A DNA stretch of 64,000 nucleotides from Alopecurus myosuroides (taxonomy: Eukaryota; Streptophyta; Magnoliopsida; Poales; Poaceae). This document shows, in pieces, positions 20,691-33,320 of this stretch. The stretch is from NCBI GenBank assembly GCA_028641055.1, contig CM054062.1, positions 20,083,639 to 20,147,638 of the forward strand. Reading direction: 5' to 3'. A model generated the notes under the pieces. The model was not told where the DNA came from. It made no database searches and was given only the letters and a program-made list of their open reading frames with translations. The translations under genes and the position numbers were made by a program. Position 1 is the first letter of the stretch. The number at the start of each line of letters is the position of its first letter.

Positions 20691-21929
20691 CTAGCCGCGC
20701 ACCCAATGAGCGCTGGTCGCGCACTCGACGTAATACCGCATCGGAAACATCTGACACGCTGGTCGCGTACCTGAGGAGCTCTGTCAGATTTCTTTGTCCA
20801 GGTCCTTATTGTGGTCGTACAAACTGTATATTAACTCGGATGAAGAAAAGCAAAACATCAAACTTGTCCGTCTCGACGAGACGCATACGACTTTGGGGGT
20901 CAATTCGCAAAATCAGAAAATCTTGAAGACTTTTTGGGTCCATCTTCTTGTGTGGGCTTGGTGGCTGAGCGTCCGCATCAACTACACGACTTCCATGTCG
21001 TCGTGCGACTCCGCCACGTCCGCGTCAACTACACGATCTCCACCGTGTCGACGCCGTCCGCCTCGTCGCCTACACGACTTTCGCGTCGACTCCATCCGTC
21101 GTGTCGTGTACACCTCCACCGCATCGACTCTGACATGTCTAGTCTCTAACACTTCTCGCCACGTCCCATCGGGAGGCAGAACGAGTGCTTAGTGCACCAC
21201 GACATCTCGCGAGCTTCAGCCAACACGCTTATTTTGCTTCGGAATCTTCAAACAAAAAGGCACTCGCCACAATCATCGCCGAAAACATTGCGGCTCCACT
21301 ACACAAAAAGGCACTCGCCACGCAGCAAGGAGAAGATTGTGAGTATGCGGCTCCCGCAAAAACCACGAATCCGCACTATGATGTGTAGACAGATCGCTCG
21401 AAACAAAACACAGCACTTGTTGCGCATCCAAATGAAAATCGCGAGTACCCCCCCCCCCCCCGCGCGCAACTCCGCGAGTACCCAAAGATCTTTCCTGTGG
21501 GCCTAGAATCGCACTCGAGCTGCGTTCTTCAGTAAATTTCCCGTGTAAACGACATGAAGAAAAATCCTAGCGGACGCGCCGGGTATCCCTTTAAGGTTAA
21601 GTTCGACTCGATAAGTCCTCCACGTCCCAGTCGCAATGATCACCTCGCCGAGTTCGAGTCGAAGGTCTCGAATTCGTGTAGGCCAGAACTGTTTTTGCCC
21701 GAGAAGCAATTAATTGGCCCTGATCTTTCGGGAGAGCCAAGCGACTGAGCGATACCCTTCTGCGAAAAAAGCCAACGCAAGGCGCACTTACTGCTCGATA
21801 CTCGAGTACCTCTCACACGTGGTACACACCCTTTAGATCAAATATTCGAATAACTGAGTCGTGAGATCCAAAAACAAGTTTTGAGTGCTTACTCGACTAT
21901 TCTCAGTCCAACAAACACTCGGGAGGTAC

Positions 21930-22455
21930 TGGCGTGGGGATGACTCCCAGGCCTATCGGATGAGCCTACCCGGTGACGTGGGGACACTCAACACGTCCCT
22001 TACTTGAGCCTACCGGCTGCTATGCTACGTGAAGCCCACTTGAAGGCCCATCTGGGTCCAAGAAGGTATAGTCGATTTCTTGAAGCAAAAGACAAGAAAT
22101 CCTATTCGTAATCTACTAGGACTCATGTAAACCCCTCCTGACTCCATATATAAATCCATGAGGGAGGAGAGGAGACGGGGGACAAGAGACAAGCCACGAC
22201 TAGACGCAATCTTAGACTAGACAATACAGGGATACCCCGTACACACCACCACAGCATCGCCATTGTGACAACTCGATTATATCGTCATAATACAGATCAG
22301 ACAAGAAGGAGTAAGGGGTTTACTTCTACGATTGCCCCGAACCTGGGTAAACCTTGCCTCCTTGTTAGCCGTCTAGACTACCAGTGCGTACATCGTTCCT
22401 CAACTCGAAACTCTACCAGATCACCCGAGGGATTTGATGATACGACTCATCGATA
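21930..22455 (+). repeat. EL2 LTR copy 2, 526 bp
   Basis: Starts TGGCGTGGGG and ends CATCGATA (last base pair altered from CA). It has a TATATAAA box at 22147-22154, a PPT-like motif before it and a primer site after it, so it served both units. Confidence 0.85.
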
Positions 22456-22456
22456 A

Positions 22457-22475
22457 TTGGCACCGTCTGTGGGAA
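22457..22475 (+). other. EL2 primer-binding site, unit 2
   Basis: TTGGCACCGTCTGTGGGAA, one base different from unit 1 (G to A). Confidence 0.75.
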
Positions 22476-22639
22476 CGACACGCGCTGGATCTATGGTCTC
22501 GCTGGCCTAATCTAAATCAAGTTCGGGTCCTCGACCCCCATGGATTCGATCTACTTCGGTTCATTCGACTTCATCGAGCACTTGTCGGCATCACGCATGG
22601 CCGTCATCATCTACATCAACATCTCCATAAAATTCAAAA

Positions 22640-23190
22640 AAACACGAAATGGTGCAAGACCTTCGTGTGGTCTCATTATATGTAACCTAGTATCCACCAA
22701 AAATAATAAACTTGGAATACGGAATTTATCTCGAAAAAGTGTTCACAGAAATGAGCTATCATCTACGAAGATTCATGGCTTTCGGGCCAAGTGACGGATG
22801 TTATGGCCACATCCATGAAATAGTTTATTTAAATGTGCCAATATTACACACAAACAAGCATATTGGAACAACGAACAATGTTTACGAAGAAAGTTTTAAT
22901 TTTCAGTGAATAAAAATACCATTTTCCATTTCCGGAGTGTCAAAATCGGGTTTTTTTGTGAAGCATCTACCAAAAATATGTCGCAAAATTGTAAAACAAA
23001 AATATGAAGGTATTAGACCACACTTTATCTACAAAAACTCAAATTACTTCCTCTAAAAATCTTTTCATCCACCTCTTTTGAAAAAGACAAATTTCAGCCG
23101 ATTCAGCTGAAACCGGGCCAAATTTGAACTACAGATGCCTCGTAGTTTTCTCTTTATTTTTTGAAAAAATCGGACGACATCGATGGCAAC
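22640..23190 (+). other. AT-rich block present only in EL2 unit 2
   Basis: About 550 bp with no counterpart in unit 1, where flanking homologous blocks are adjacent (near 18330-18400). AT-rich, unlike the GC-rich surroundings; no terminal repeats or target duplication that I can see. Confidence 0.55.
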
Positions 23191-23657
23191 TGAGAAGTAA
23201 TCTGGAAAATTCCTTCGGTGGAAAGATGCGAAATCTAATTATTTATCGGCTACAAAAAGAATCGGCGAATTACAACGGTTAGATCTCCGTGGATAACCCG
23301 AACACTAAAGCCCTGTCAGATTCTGACGGAACTCCGCGCGACTTTGGGAATACAATTCTCACGATTGGATCGGACATCCGTTCGAAGATCACACCATTGA
23401 AAATCTACGGAATACAACCCCGCACCACTCCGTCTTTTTTGAGCTAATTCCAATGCTTAGATCTCCGTCAGCGGCTCGCCCACTCCAACACATTTTGGAT
23501 CTCTACGAGTTCGCGAATTCAAATCACGGATCTGGATCCTATTTCGTCAATTTGCAAGTCGACACAAAGGCCAAACAATATCAAAAAAATATGGCGACTC
23601 GCCATACTAGTGCCCGGGGCTCAACATCAACATTGTCCTCTGTGTACGCACAACAAA

Positions 23658-24035
23658 CATCGAGACTCCGCTGCGTCGACTCGGTCAGCCGCGTCGAGCC
23701 CTTCCGTGAAAGATCGCGACTCCGCCGCATCGACTCGGTCCGCCGCGTCTAGTCCTTCCGGCAAACATCGCGACTCCGCCAGGTCGACTCGGTCTGCCGC
23801 GTCGAGCCCTTCCGGAAAACATCGCGACTCCGCTTGATCGACTCGGTCCGCCGCGTCGAGTCCTTTCGGCAAACATCGCGACTCCGCCGCGTCGACTCGG
23901 TCCGCCGCGGTAAGTCTTTCCGGCAAACATCGCGACTCCGTGGCGTCGACTCCATCCGCTACGTCGAGTCCTTTCGGCCAAACACCGTGACTCCGCCACG
24001 TCGACTACGTCCGATGCGTCAACTACTTCCGCTAG
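23658..24035 (+). repeat. 54-bp tandem array, EL2 unit 2, 7 copies
   Basis: Same unit as 18852-19262. Copies near the right end share the ACGTCCG variant with unit 1, so the array predates the duplication. Confidence 0.85.
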
Positions 24036-24750
24036 ACGACTGGGGAACCGTCCTTCACCGCGGCCACACTCGTTACTCGGGGCCTGTGCTGCAAAGTAGA
24101 CGCACTCGAGAATTCGCCGCAGCCGCACTCGACACTCGGTTGCTGAGGCGCGAAACAGCCGCACTCGACACACGAGTCTGGTGCCTTGTCGACTCCGCTT
24201 CATAGATTCCGGCGATATTTGTCGACTCCGTCGCTCGGCACCGCCTCGTCGACTACGGAGTATCACACAAAGATAAGTTCTTCTCATACGAGTCGACAAA
24301 TTTACCTTTTTATGTTTATAATCTGTTATGAAGATACACCTGACACTCGGGGGATGCGCCCCGTAAATTACATGTATACTCGACACCTGTCATGCTGCGC
24401 GTCACACTATCACATTTACACGCTACAACCCGAGTAGCTGATAGTGCATGACGTCGACCCTTGACTCCGACCCGGTTTCTAGCAGCAACTGACAGGTCGG
24501 CAAGTAGCATAGACAATGGCTGTCAAGCAAACGAAAAGGCACAACATACGATGCAAAAGTGTCACGTAGGGTCAAATCATTGTCTACCAACAGACCATAC
24601 TCGACTCTGCGAGTCGATAGATTGTTGGTTCACAACCAAGATTAACCGGAGCAACAGTTTGTTCCGTACATTTTGCTAGACACAACACTATTGTTACATT
24701 ATTTAACCGCATCCGTTTATATGGCTGCAACTGCAACGCAGGAGTCGGAA

Positions 24751-25098
24751 ATCCTCCGCTCGGAGTCGACACATGTCCTCCGCACGGAGTCGTCATTCGA
24801 CACATATCCTCCGCTCGGAATCGACACAATTCTCCGCTCGGAGTCGACACATATACACCGCTCGGAGTCGACACAATCCTCCGCTCAGAGTCGACAAGTA
24901 ACCACCGCTCGATGTCGATAGTCGACACAATCCTCCGCTCGGAGCCGACACATATCCTCAGCTCAGAGTCGACAGTCGACACATATCCTCCGCTCGGAGT
25001 CGACACATATCCTTTGCTCGGAGTCGACAGTTGACACAGATCCTCCGCTCAGAGTCGACACATACCCTCCTCCGGGAGTCGATGCATGTCCTCCTCCG
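24751..25098 (+). repeat. Short tandem array, EL2 unit 2
   Basis: Repeats of CTCCGCTCGGAGTCGACACA, counterpart of 19978-20371. Confidence 0.8.
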
Positions 25099-25187
25099 CG
25101 ATCCAACAGAAGACAAACATACGGGGTTAGCTTCAGAACAACCTCAGCCTATGCCCAACTCTACGAGTCGTATATAGCCTCGGGGGC

Positions 25188-25420
25188 TACTCCCATCGGG
25201 AGCACTACCGTGCACCCGATAAATCGAAGAAGCGGCATTAGAAGATCTTTGAGTCTATGCCCGATTACAAATAATCGCACATAGACTCGGGGTCTACTCC
25301 CATCGGGAGCACTGTCGTGCACCCGATAAATCGAAGAAGCGATGTTAAAAGATTTTTGAGTCTATGTACGATTACAAATAATCGCACATAGACTCGGGGG
25401 CTACTCCCATCGGGACCGCT
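25188..25420 (+). repeat. 107-bp tandem array, EL2 unit 2
   Basis: CCCATCGG starts at 25192, 25299 and 25406, period 107 bp, as in unit 1. Confidence 0.85.
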
Positions 25421-26142
25421 GGCCGCACACCCAATAAGCGTTGGTCACGCAACTAACGAGCGCTACACGCGCACTCGACGTACTACCACGTAGGAAGCAT
25501 CTGACACGCTGACCGCGTACATGAGGAGCTCTGTCAGATTTCTTCGTCCAGGTACTTATTATGGTCGTATAAACCGTATATTAACTCGGAAATAAAAGCA
25601 AAACATCAAACTTTTCCGTCTCAACGAGACGCATACGACTTCACGGGCCAATTCGCGAAATCGGAACATTTTGAAGACTTTTCGGGTCCATCTTCTTGTT
25701 GGACTCGGTGGATGATCGCCCGCGTCAACTACATGACTTCCATGTCGTCGTGCGACTCCGCCACGTCCGCGTCAACTACACGATCAACACCGCGTCGACG
25801 CCATCCGCCTCGTCGACTACACGACTTCCATGTCGACTCCGTTCAATGTGTCGTGTACACCTCCACCGCACCGACTCCGACATGTCTAGTCTCTGACACT
25901 TCTCGTCACGTCCCATCGGGAGGCAGAACGAGTGCTCAGTGCACCACGACATCACACGAGCGTTTGCCAACAGGCTTATTTTTCTTCGAAATCTTCAAAC
26001 AAAAAGGCACTCGCCACAATCGTCGCCGAAAACATCATGGCTCCACGACACAAAAAGGCACTCGCCACGCAGCAGGGAGAAGATTGTGAGTATGCGGCTC
26101 CCGCAAAAACCACGACTCCGCACTATGATGTATAGACAGATC

Positions 26143-27754
26143 TGATACGTCATAAACGTATCACTAATTTCTGATGTACGATGTTGTTTTCATGTTATTT
26201 CCCACATGTTTTATATACACTTTATGTCATTTTTATCAATTTTCCGGACTAACCTATTGACAAGATGCCATAGAGCCAGTTCCCTGTTTTCTGCTGTTTT
26301 TAGTTTCAGAAAAATTGTTCTGGAAATATTCTTGTAATTGAAAAATTCGAAGTCCGGAAGTCTTAGAAATCCCGAAGGTTCCACGGAGTCCCCAAGAGAC
26401 CCGGAGGGGGGCCTCAGGGGGCCCACACCATAGGGTGGCGCGGTCCCCCTTGGCAGTGCCAGGGGTGGTGTGGGGCCAGCAGGCCTCCACCGCCTCTGCC
26501 CTTTCGCCTATTTATTCCCCCCCCCCCCGAGGCATAAACCCTAAGAGGATCCCAAGTTTCCCCAAAAACACCCGAGGCCACCGTCACCGTCATCCCGATA
26601 TCGGGAGGGTTCTAGAGCTCTCCCAAGCACCCTGTCGGAGGGGGAAATCATCATCAGAGGGGTCTGCACCACCATGCCCTCCTCTGAAGTGATGCGTGAG
26701 TAGTCCATCCCTAGACTACGGGTCCATAGCAGTAGCTAGATGGTTTTTCTCTCCACTTTGTACCTTATGTTTAGATATTGTGAGCTTCCTATCATGATCA
26801 AGATCATATTTATGTAATGCTACATGTTGTGTTTGCTAGGATCTGATGAATGTTGAATGCTATGTCTTATGATTATCAATCTATCATGTTATCTTCATGC
26901 TTATGTTATTTATGATCTTGCATGCTCTCCGTTATTAGTAGATGCTCTGGCCAAGTAGATGCTAGTAACTCCAAGAGGGAGTATTTATGCTCGATAGTGT
27001 GTTCACGCCTCCTTTGCATCTATGCTCGAGTTACAGAATAGTGACGGATGGAGGATGTGTTGTTGCCATTAGGGGGAAAACAACAATGCTTTGTCTAAGG
27101 ATGATGTTATTGTTTACATTACACTTTGTTTACTGCAATTATATGTTGCTTGTAACTTAATACCCAATGTTTGTTCGGATGATATTCGGAGGGTGGATTA
27201 TTAGTCATAGATGGAGTTGGATAACAGTGAGTGTATTTTTGTTGTAATGCCCGCATGAATCACATAGTAATATTTATGTCTTGCATATGCACTATGGTGC
27301 AGCCTTCATTTCTGTCAATTGCCCAGCTGTAATTTGTTTGCCACACATGTTATGTATCTTTCACGGAGAGACACCACAAGTGAACTGTGGACCCCGGTCC
27401 TTTTTCCTCAAAATGATAAACACCTATTGCTTTCATACTGCTCTCATACTGCTGCTACTGTTCTCATATTGTTTTCCACACCATACGTTTAATCTCTTAG
27501 TGTTCAGCAAAACCGGTGAGATTGACAACCTCACTACTTCGTTGGGGAAAAGTGATTTGATTGTGTTGTGTAGGTTCCACGTTGCTTCTGAACCGGTAGT
27601 GCGCCCGGCCATCTCAACTGCTTCAACCTTCTGAAGTTACTCCTTCCTCCTACTGGTCGATTAAACCTTGTTTTCTTTCTGAGGGAAAACTGCTGTTGTG
27701 CTCATCATACCTTCCTCTTGGGGTTTCCCAACGAGTGCAAGACCTGCACCATCG
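26143..27754 (+). repeat. EL3 5' LTR, about 1612 bp
   Basis: Starts TGATACGTC. The end is placed at ...GCACCATCG by comparison with the 3' LTR, which ends ...GCACCATCA, so the last base appears mutated. Contains a C-run near 26517-26528 and a CCTATTTATT TATA-like motif near 26509. Confidence 0.8.
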
Positions 27755-27764
27755 AGCTATTTTC

Positions 27765-27782
27765 TGGCGCCGTTGCCGGGGA
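27765..27782 (+). other. EL3 primer-binding site, tRNA-Asp type
   Basis: TGGCGCCGTTGCCGGGGA, 10 bases after the LTR end; matches the 3' end of plant tRNA-Asp. Confidence 0.85.
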
Positions 27783-27915
27783 GGAAGAGAATTTCTACAA
27801 GGGGAGTCTCTCACTTCCAATCTCTTTACTTTGTTTTTGTTTTTCTTAGTTCATTTTATTTTGTCTTGTTTGCTTCTCTTTATCAAAAACACAATTTTTT
27901 TAGTTCTTATTATAG

Positions 27916-28542
27916 TTGTCATTTTTCATCATGTTGTTCCCTAAGTTTACCCTGAATGATTTTCCGGTAGGAAGTGGTTCTATACTTGAAAAGGACACTA
28001 TTAAAGAATTCTTTGATCATGTTTGTAAACATGATAATCTTGAGGAAAAATCCATAGTAGAACTTGCTCCCAATTATGAGACTGCTGCATCTTCTTTAGT
28101 TCACATGTTAGAAGCTAGGTTTGTTAACCTCCATCCCATACTACAACATATGTTCCTCAACTTGAACAACATTGAAGATACTGAGAAAAGAATCCTGGAA
28201 ACTATGCTTAAAGAATTTGGAGATGTTGCTATAGAAGCTAGAAAAGTCTTTGATCGTTTCAATATGCTTGGATCATGTGTAGACATTGTTGGTGCTCTTT
28301 AAAAAACTGAATCTAATAACGAAAAGGAGGACAAAATACCAATCCCCTTTAAATTGGTAGCACTGCATGAAGCCCAAGAGAATTTTTTTGATTGGATTGT
28401 TCCTGAGAATTTATTTGATAAAGATAGTAAGCCTAAATGTACTAAGAGAGGAGCCTCTGGAACTCACTTAGATAAAATACAATGCATTAATAAGGAATTT
28501 CCCAATCTTGATTTGAATGCTCTTCTTTTTGAAAATACTTGA
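27916..28542 (+). pseudogene. EL3 ORF in the gag position, 208 codons with one stop
   Basis: The first ATG after the primer site opens 128 codons to TAA (28300-28302). The same frame resumes without an ATG and runs to TGA at 28540-28542, so the product was probably one protein of about 208 residues. It is acidic and helical (LEEKSIVELAPNYETAASSL, ILETMLKEFGDVAIEARKVF) and ends with a Lys-rich part (KDSKPKCTKRGAS). A second Met at 27931 is an alternative start. I do not recognise a gag zinc knuckle or any named domain. Its place suggests a gag-derived or replacement protein; that is inference. Confidence 0.55.
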
Positions 28543-31112
28543 TTCCATTTTTCTCGGCCTAGCTAAAAGGCGTTAAAGAAAAGCACTTCTTGGGAGATAA
28601 CACATGGTTTTTATTTTGATTTGTTTTTATCTGTTTTCTTTGAGTCAAGGGGTTGTATACTTCTGTAGAAACTCCTTTGTATCTTTCTTTTCATGTTTTA
28701 GTAGTGGCAAGTAAAGTTTCTGATGAGAATCGGAGTTGGTTTTCGGATTTCTGCGCAGGAAACAGATTTCTGCTGTCCACCGTAAAACATCGTATAAAAT
28801 TCAGGAAGATCAGAATGATCTGAATTTTTTTCTTTTTCCTCAGCTAATTCCACAACTTTTTTGTTCTTTAAGTTTTTCGATTTGGATAACGTAATTGCCT
28901 CGAAATTTTTTGTCTTTACAGTCTATTCTGGTTTTGACAGATTCTGCCATTTTTCTTGCATTGGCTCTTTTGCGATGTCAAGTGGATTTCTTTGCTTCAC
29001 GAAATATCAGTGGATGTAGCTAATCTTTAAAAGTATCAATAGCACTTGTTCCATACAGAAAACATGGATTTTTATTTGTTTCACTAACCCTCTAATGCGA
29101 ATTACTGTTTGAGTATGGTGTGAAGGAAGTTTTCAAGTGTCAAGAGAAGAGGTGATATATGTGATCAAGAAGAGTGCAAGGTCAAAGCTTGCGGATGCCC
29201 CCGTGGTTCATCCAAGCATATTTTTAGAAGACTCAAGCATCTAAGCTTGGGTATGCCCAAGGCATACCCTTCTTCATCAACTATCTATCAGGTCACTTCT
29301 CGTGAAACTATATCTTTATTCTGTCACATCATATGAAGTTTACTTGGAGCGTATGTTTGTTTTTATTTTGTTTTCTTTTGTTTTCCTTGATGCAATAACA
29401 CCATTGGACCTAGCATCCTTGTTTGGGAGAGAGACACGCTCCGCTTTTTCGTTTGAATACTTGCTATGCTAGTATTCTTAGTTTTTCTTCTAGTTACTGC
29501 AAAAATTCTTGTTCAACTCTTGTTTTCGTTGCATCTCTTATTCAGAGCTATTAGTTTTAGTAGTGTTATGTGAGTACTCTCATGTTTGCTTGCTGTAGCA
29601 TGTTGGGAAAAGAAACTGCTGCTTGAAGTAGAATTTTTAACGGTGCAAGTAGAAGCTTGTATAGACCGTTGCTAGAACTTTTTCATATCATGCTAGATGT
29701 TATTTTAATTTTAAAGCCTTGTGGTTATTTATTAGCATGATTAGCCTCAAATATTTGAGAGTGTTTAATGTGTCTTTTAAAGAATCATGAGTTGTTCTTG
29801 TCATATTGAAGCATAAATTTGTGGTGTTCTCCTTTGAATGTTTTATTTGGTTGACTTGGCACATGCTCACACCATGTTTATGACTATGAACCAGTCACTA
29901 ATAGCCTCTATGATCATTTAGTTTTAGAATTTGTGGTACCACGTATGCTTTGATTAATGATGTTTATGTCGCTGTGCATGATTATGGCTCTTATGCTCTC
30001 TTGATTTGTTGCTCCCAGTCTTTTGCTAGCCTCCACCTGTACTGAGTATGAGCTCTACTCGTGCATCCAACTCGCTAAAAACAAAGTTTTCCCATTGTGT
30101 CCACCATACCTACCTACATGTGGTATTTAACTGCCACTCCAAGTAAATTTCTCATGTGTTACCTTTAAAACCTTCAAAATTATTCCTGTTTTGTGTTCCT
30201 GTTTTTGCTCGTGAGGACATAAATAGAGAATCTTTATCCCACTTGTTGTTTGATTTCACACCATGGACTAGTGGCTTCATCCGCTTATCCAAATGATACT
30301 AGAGCTGGCAGCGGGGTGCCCAGCCCCAAATTAATACAAACAAATTCTCTTCACTATTTTCCCCTTGATTTTTCAGTCAAAGCATAATTGTGTAAATAAA
30401 AGAGAAAGAGGGATGACCTTCTCCCCAGATGCGTCCTTCATATGGGAGCCTCTCTTGAAGTCTAGTTGGCTTGATACGTACTGTATTTTCTGTTTACTAT
30501 TCGTTGACATAAGCATACACCTCTCTAAAAAAATGTTTTTAATACCTCTATTAATAAAATAAAAGCTCTAGCACATGAGTGATTCATGGTTCCCTCTACG
30601 AAGGGCCTTTCTTTTACTTTTATGTTGAGTCTCCATCTTCTAAATTTATGCACAGTTGAGAGAGCATTTTTCCATTCTGAGTTTTATGTGCATTTTTCCC
30701 AAAAACGTTATTAATTGATTCATGGTGTGTTATTGCTTGTTCTCTAATTATTTGTTCTAGTCTTCCTCATGAACTTTTAAGGTGTCCTGACATTTATGTT
30801 TTGCCCCACTCTTAAGGACTTGCGAAATATCACTTTGCCATGCTTTCTTTATACTTGAAACAAACGTATATCTTTCATTGCATTGTTATTCATGATCTTT
30901 TATTTGAGTTACTTCTCATGATGCAAGGTGATTGCTATGCTTTATTATTAAAGTTCTATTTATCATGTTTGTGTTTAAGTTCTATGATCTCAGCTTACAT
31001 ATGCTTTTACATTATGATGATCAAGTTTATGTTGGTAGCATGTCAACTCAGAAATTATGTGTTTTTATCGTTTACCTACTCGGGGACGAGTAGAAACTAA
31101 GATTGGGGATGT
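28543..31112 (+). other. EL3 3' internal region, non-coding
   Basis: T-rich sequence with no supported gene. The motif AAGCTTGGGTATGCCCAAGG lies near 29250. The stretch about 30130-30620 is highly similar to the minus strand of EL5 at about 54300-54790, so it is an element module and not random spacer. The last 14 bases form the PPT-like tract. Confidence 0.7.
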
Positions 31113-32705
31113 TGATACGTCATAAATGTATCCCTAATTTCTGATGTTCCATGTTGTTTTCATGTTATTTCCCACATGTTTGTTATACACTTTATGTAAT
31201 TTTTATCGATTTTCCGGACTAACCTACTGACAAGATGCCACACAACTAGTTCCCTGTTTTCTGTTGTTCTTGTTTCAGAAAAGTTGTTCTGGAAATATTA
31301 TAGGAATTGGAAAATTCGAAGCCCGGAAGTCTTAGAAATCCTGAAGAGACCCCGAGGGGGGCCTCAGGGGGCCCACACCATAGGGTGGCACGGTCCCCCC
31401 CCCCCTTGGCCGCGCTAGGGGGTGGTGTGGGCCCCCAGGCCTCCATCGCCTCTACCATTTCGCCTATTTATCCCCCCCAGGCATAAACCCTAAAAGGATC
31501 CCACTTTTCCCCGAAAAACACCCGAGGCAGCCATGACCGTCATCCCGAGATGGGGAGGGTTCTGGAGTTCTCCCCGGCACCCTGCCGGAGGGGGAAATCA
31601 TCACCGGAGTGGTCTACACCACCATTCCCTCCTCCGAAGTGATGAGTGAGTAGTTCATCCCCGGACTACGGGTCCATAGCAGTACCTAGATGGTTGTTCT
31701 ATCCACTTTGTACCTCATGTTTAGATCTTGTGAGCTGCCTATCATGATCAAGATCATCTTTATGTAATGCTACATGTTGTGTTTGCTGGGATTTGATGAA
31801 TGTTGAATGCTATGTCTTCTGATTATCAATCTATCATGTTATCTTCATGCTTATGTTATTTATGATATTGCATGCTCTCCGTTATTAGTAGATGCTCTGG
31901 CCAAGTAGATGCTAGTAACTCCAAGAGGGAGTATTTATGCTCGATAGTGGGTTCATGCCTCCTTTGCATCTATGCTCGAGTGACAGAAACGTGGCGGATG
32001 GAGGATGTGTTGTTGCCATTAGGGAGAAAACAACAATGCTTTTTCTAAGGATGATGTTATTGTTTACATTACACACTTTGCTTACTGCGATTATCTGTTG
32101 CTTGCAACTTAATACACAACGTTTGTTCGGATGATATTTGGAGGGTGGATTATTAGTCATAGATGCAGTTGGATAACGATATATGTATTTTGTTGTAATG
32201 CCCGCATGAATCACATAGTAATATTTATGTATTGCATATGCACTATGTTGGAGCCTTCATTTCTGTTAATTGCCCAGTTGTAATGTGTTCACCACACATG
32301 TTATTTATCTTTCACGGAGAGACACCACTAGTGAATTGTGGACCCCGTTCCTTTTTCCTCATACTGATAAACACCTACAGCTTTCATACTGCTCTCATAC
32401 TGTTGTTACTGTTTTCATACTGTTTTCCACACCATACCTTTAACCTCTTTGTGTTTAGCAAAAACGGTGAGATTGACAACCTCACTGCTTCGTTAGGGCA
32501 AAGTTATTTGATTGTGTTGTGTAGGTTCCGTGTTGCTTCTGAACCGGTAGTGCGCCCTGCCATATCAGCTGGTTCAACTTTCTAAAGTTACTACTTCCTC
32601 CTACTGGTCGATTAAATCTTGGTTTCTTTCTGAGGGAAAACTACTATTGTGCTCATCATACCTTCCTCTTGGGGTTTCCCAACGAGTGCAAGACCTGCAC
32701 CATCA
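31113..32705 (+). repeat. EL3 3' LTR, 1593 bp
   Basis: Starts TGATACGTCATAAATG and ends CACCATCA, followed by ACATC. Matches 26143-27754 throughout, with scattered substitutions and a longer C-run near 31397. Confidence 0.85.
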
Positions 32706-33320
32706 ACATCACTCAAAACAAAAGACGGCACTTGTTGCGCATCCAAAAGAAAATAGCGAGTACGCGGCTCCCGCAACTCCCCATTACGATGTACTAAAAC
32801 ATCATTTTACCCTGGATCGTTCGGTCGACTAGGCACATCCGGATGCCGTATTTTTCGAGTATGAAGGTAGGACCCAAGGATCTTTCCTGTGGGCCTGGAA
32901 TCGCACTCGAGCTACATTCTCCAATAAATTTTCCGTGTCAACAACACGAAAAAAATCCTAGCGGACGCGTTGGGTACCCCTTTAAGGTTAAGTTCGACTC
33001 GATAAGTCCTCCACGGCCCAGTCGCAGTGATCACGTCGCCGAGTTCGAGTCGAAGGTCTCGAATTCGTGTAGGCCAGAACTGTTTTTGCCCGAGAAGCAA
33101 TTAATTGGCCCTGGTCTTTCGAGAGAGCCAAGCGACTAAGCCATACCCTTCTGCGAAAAAGGCCAACGCAAGGCACACTTACTGCTTGATACTCGAGTAC
33201 ATCTCACACAGGGTACACACCCTTCAGATCAAATATTCGACTAACTGAGTCGTGAGATCCAGAAACAAGATTTGATTGCTTACTCGACTATTCTAAGTCG
33301 AACAAACACTCGGAGGCTAC

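Larger units (their letters stand above)
18151..21929 (+). other. EL2 internal region, unit 1, non-coding, 3.8 kb
   Basis: No gag, pol or other domain is readable in any frame. Blocks in order: leader (18151-18850), 54-bp array, linker, 24-bp-type array (about 19978-20371), 107-bp array (about 20460-20690), and a GC-rich tail to the PPT-like ACTCGGGAGGTAC at 21917-21929. A C13 run lies near 21449. Long open frames here follow from the 54-bp (18-codon) period. Confidence 0.75.
26143..32705 (+). mobile_element. EL3: non-autonomous Athila-like LTR retrotransposon
   Basis: Two LTRs (26143-27754, 31113-32705) both begin TGATACGTCATAAA. The site TGGCGCCGTTGCCGGGGA (tRNA-Asp type) follows the first, and a purine-rich motif (AAGATTGGGGATGT, 31099-31112) precedes the second. 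Flanks are AGATC (26138-26142) and ACATC (32706-32710), a target duplication with one mismatch. There is no RT, integrase or protease; only a short ORF and 2.6 kb of non-coding DNA. Part of that DNA matches EL5, an Athila element with pol. Confidence 0.88.
22456..33320 (+). other. EL2 internal region, unit 2, split by EL3
   Basis: Homologous to unit 1 in block order. The EL2 sequence is 22456-26142 and 32711-33320; EL3 occupies the middle. At the join, the sequence left of EL3 (GACAGATC) and right of it (ACTCAAAACA) fits uninterrupted unit 1 at 21389-21408. No coding region is supported. Confidence 0.8.

Noticed and set aside
18852..25420. CRISPR array
   Set aside because: Repeats are contiguous, without unique spacers, and the context is plant retroelement DNA.
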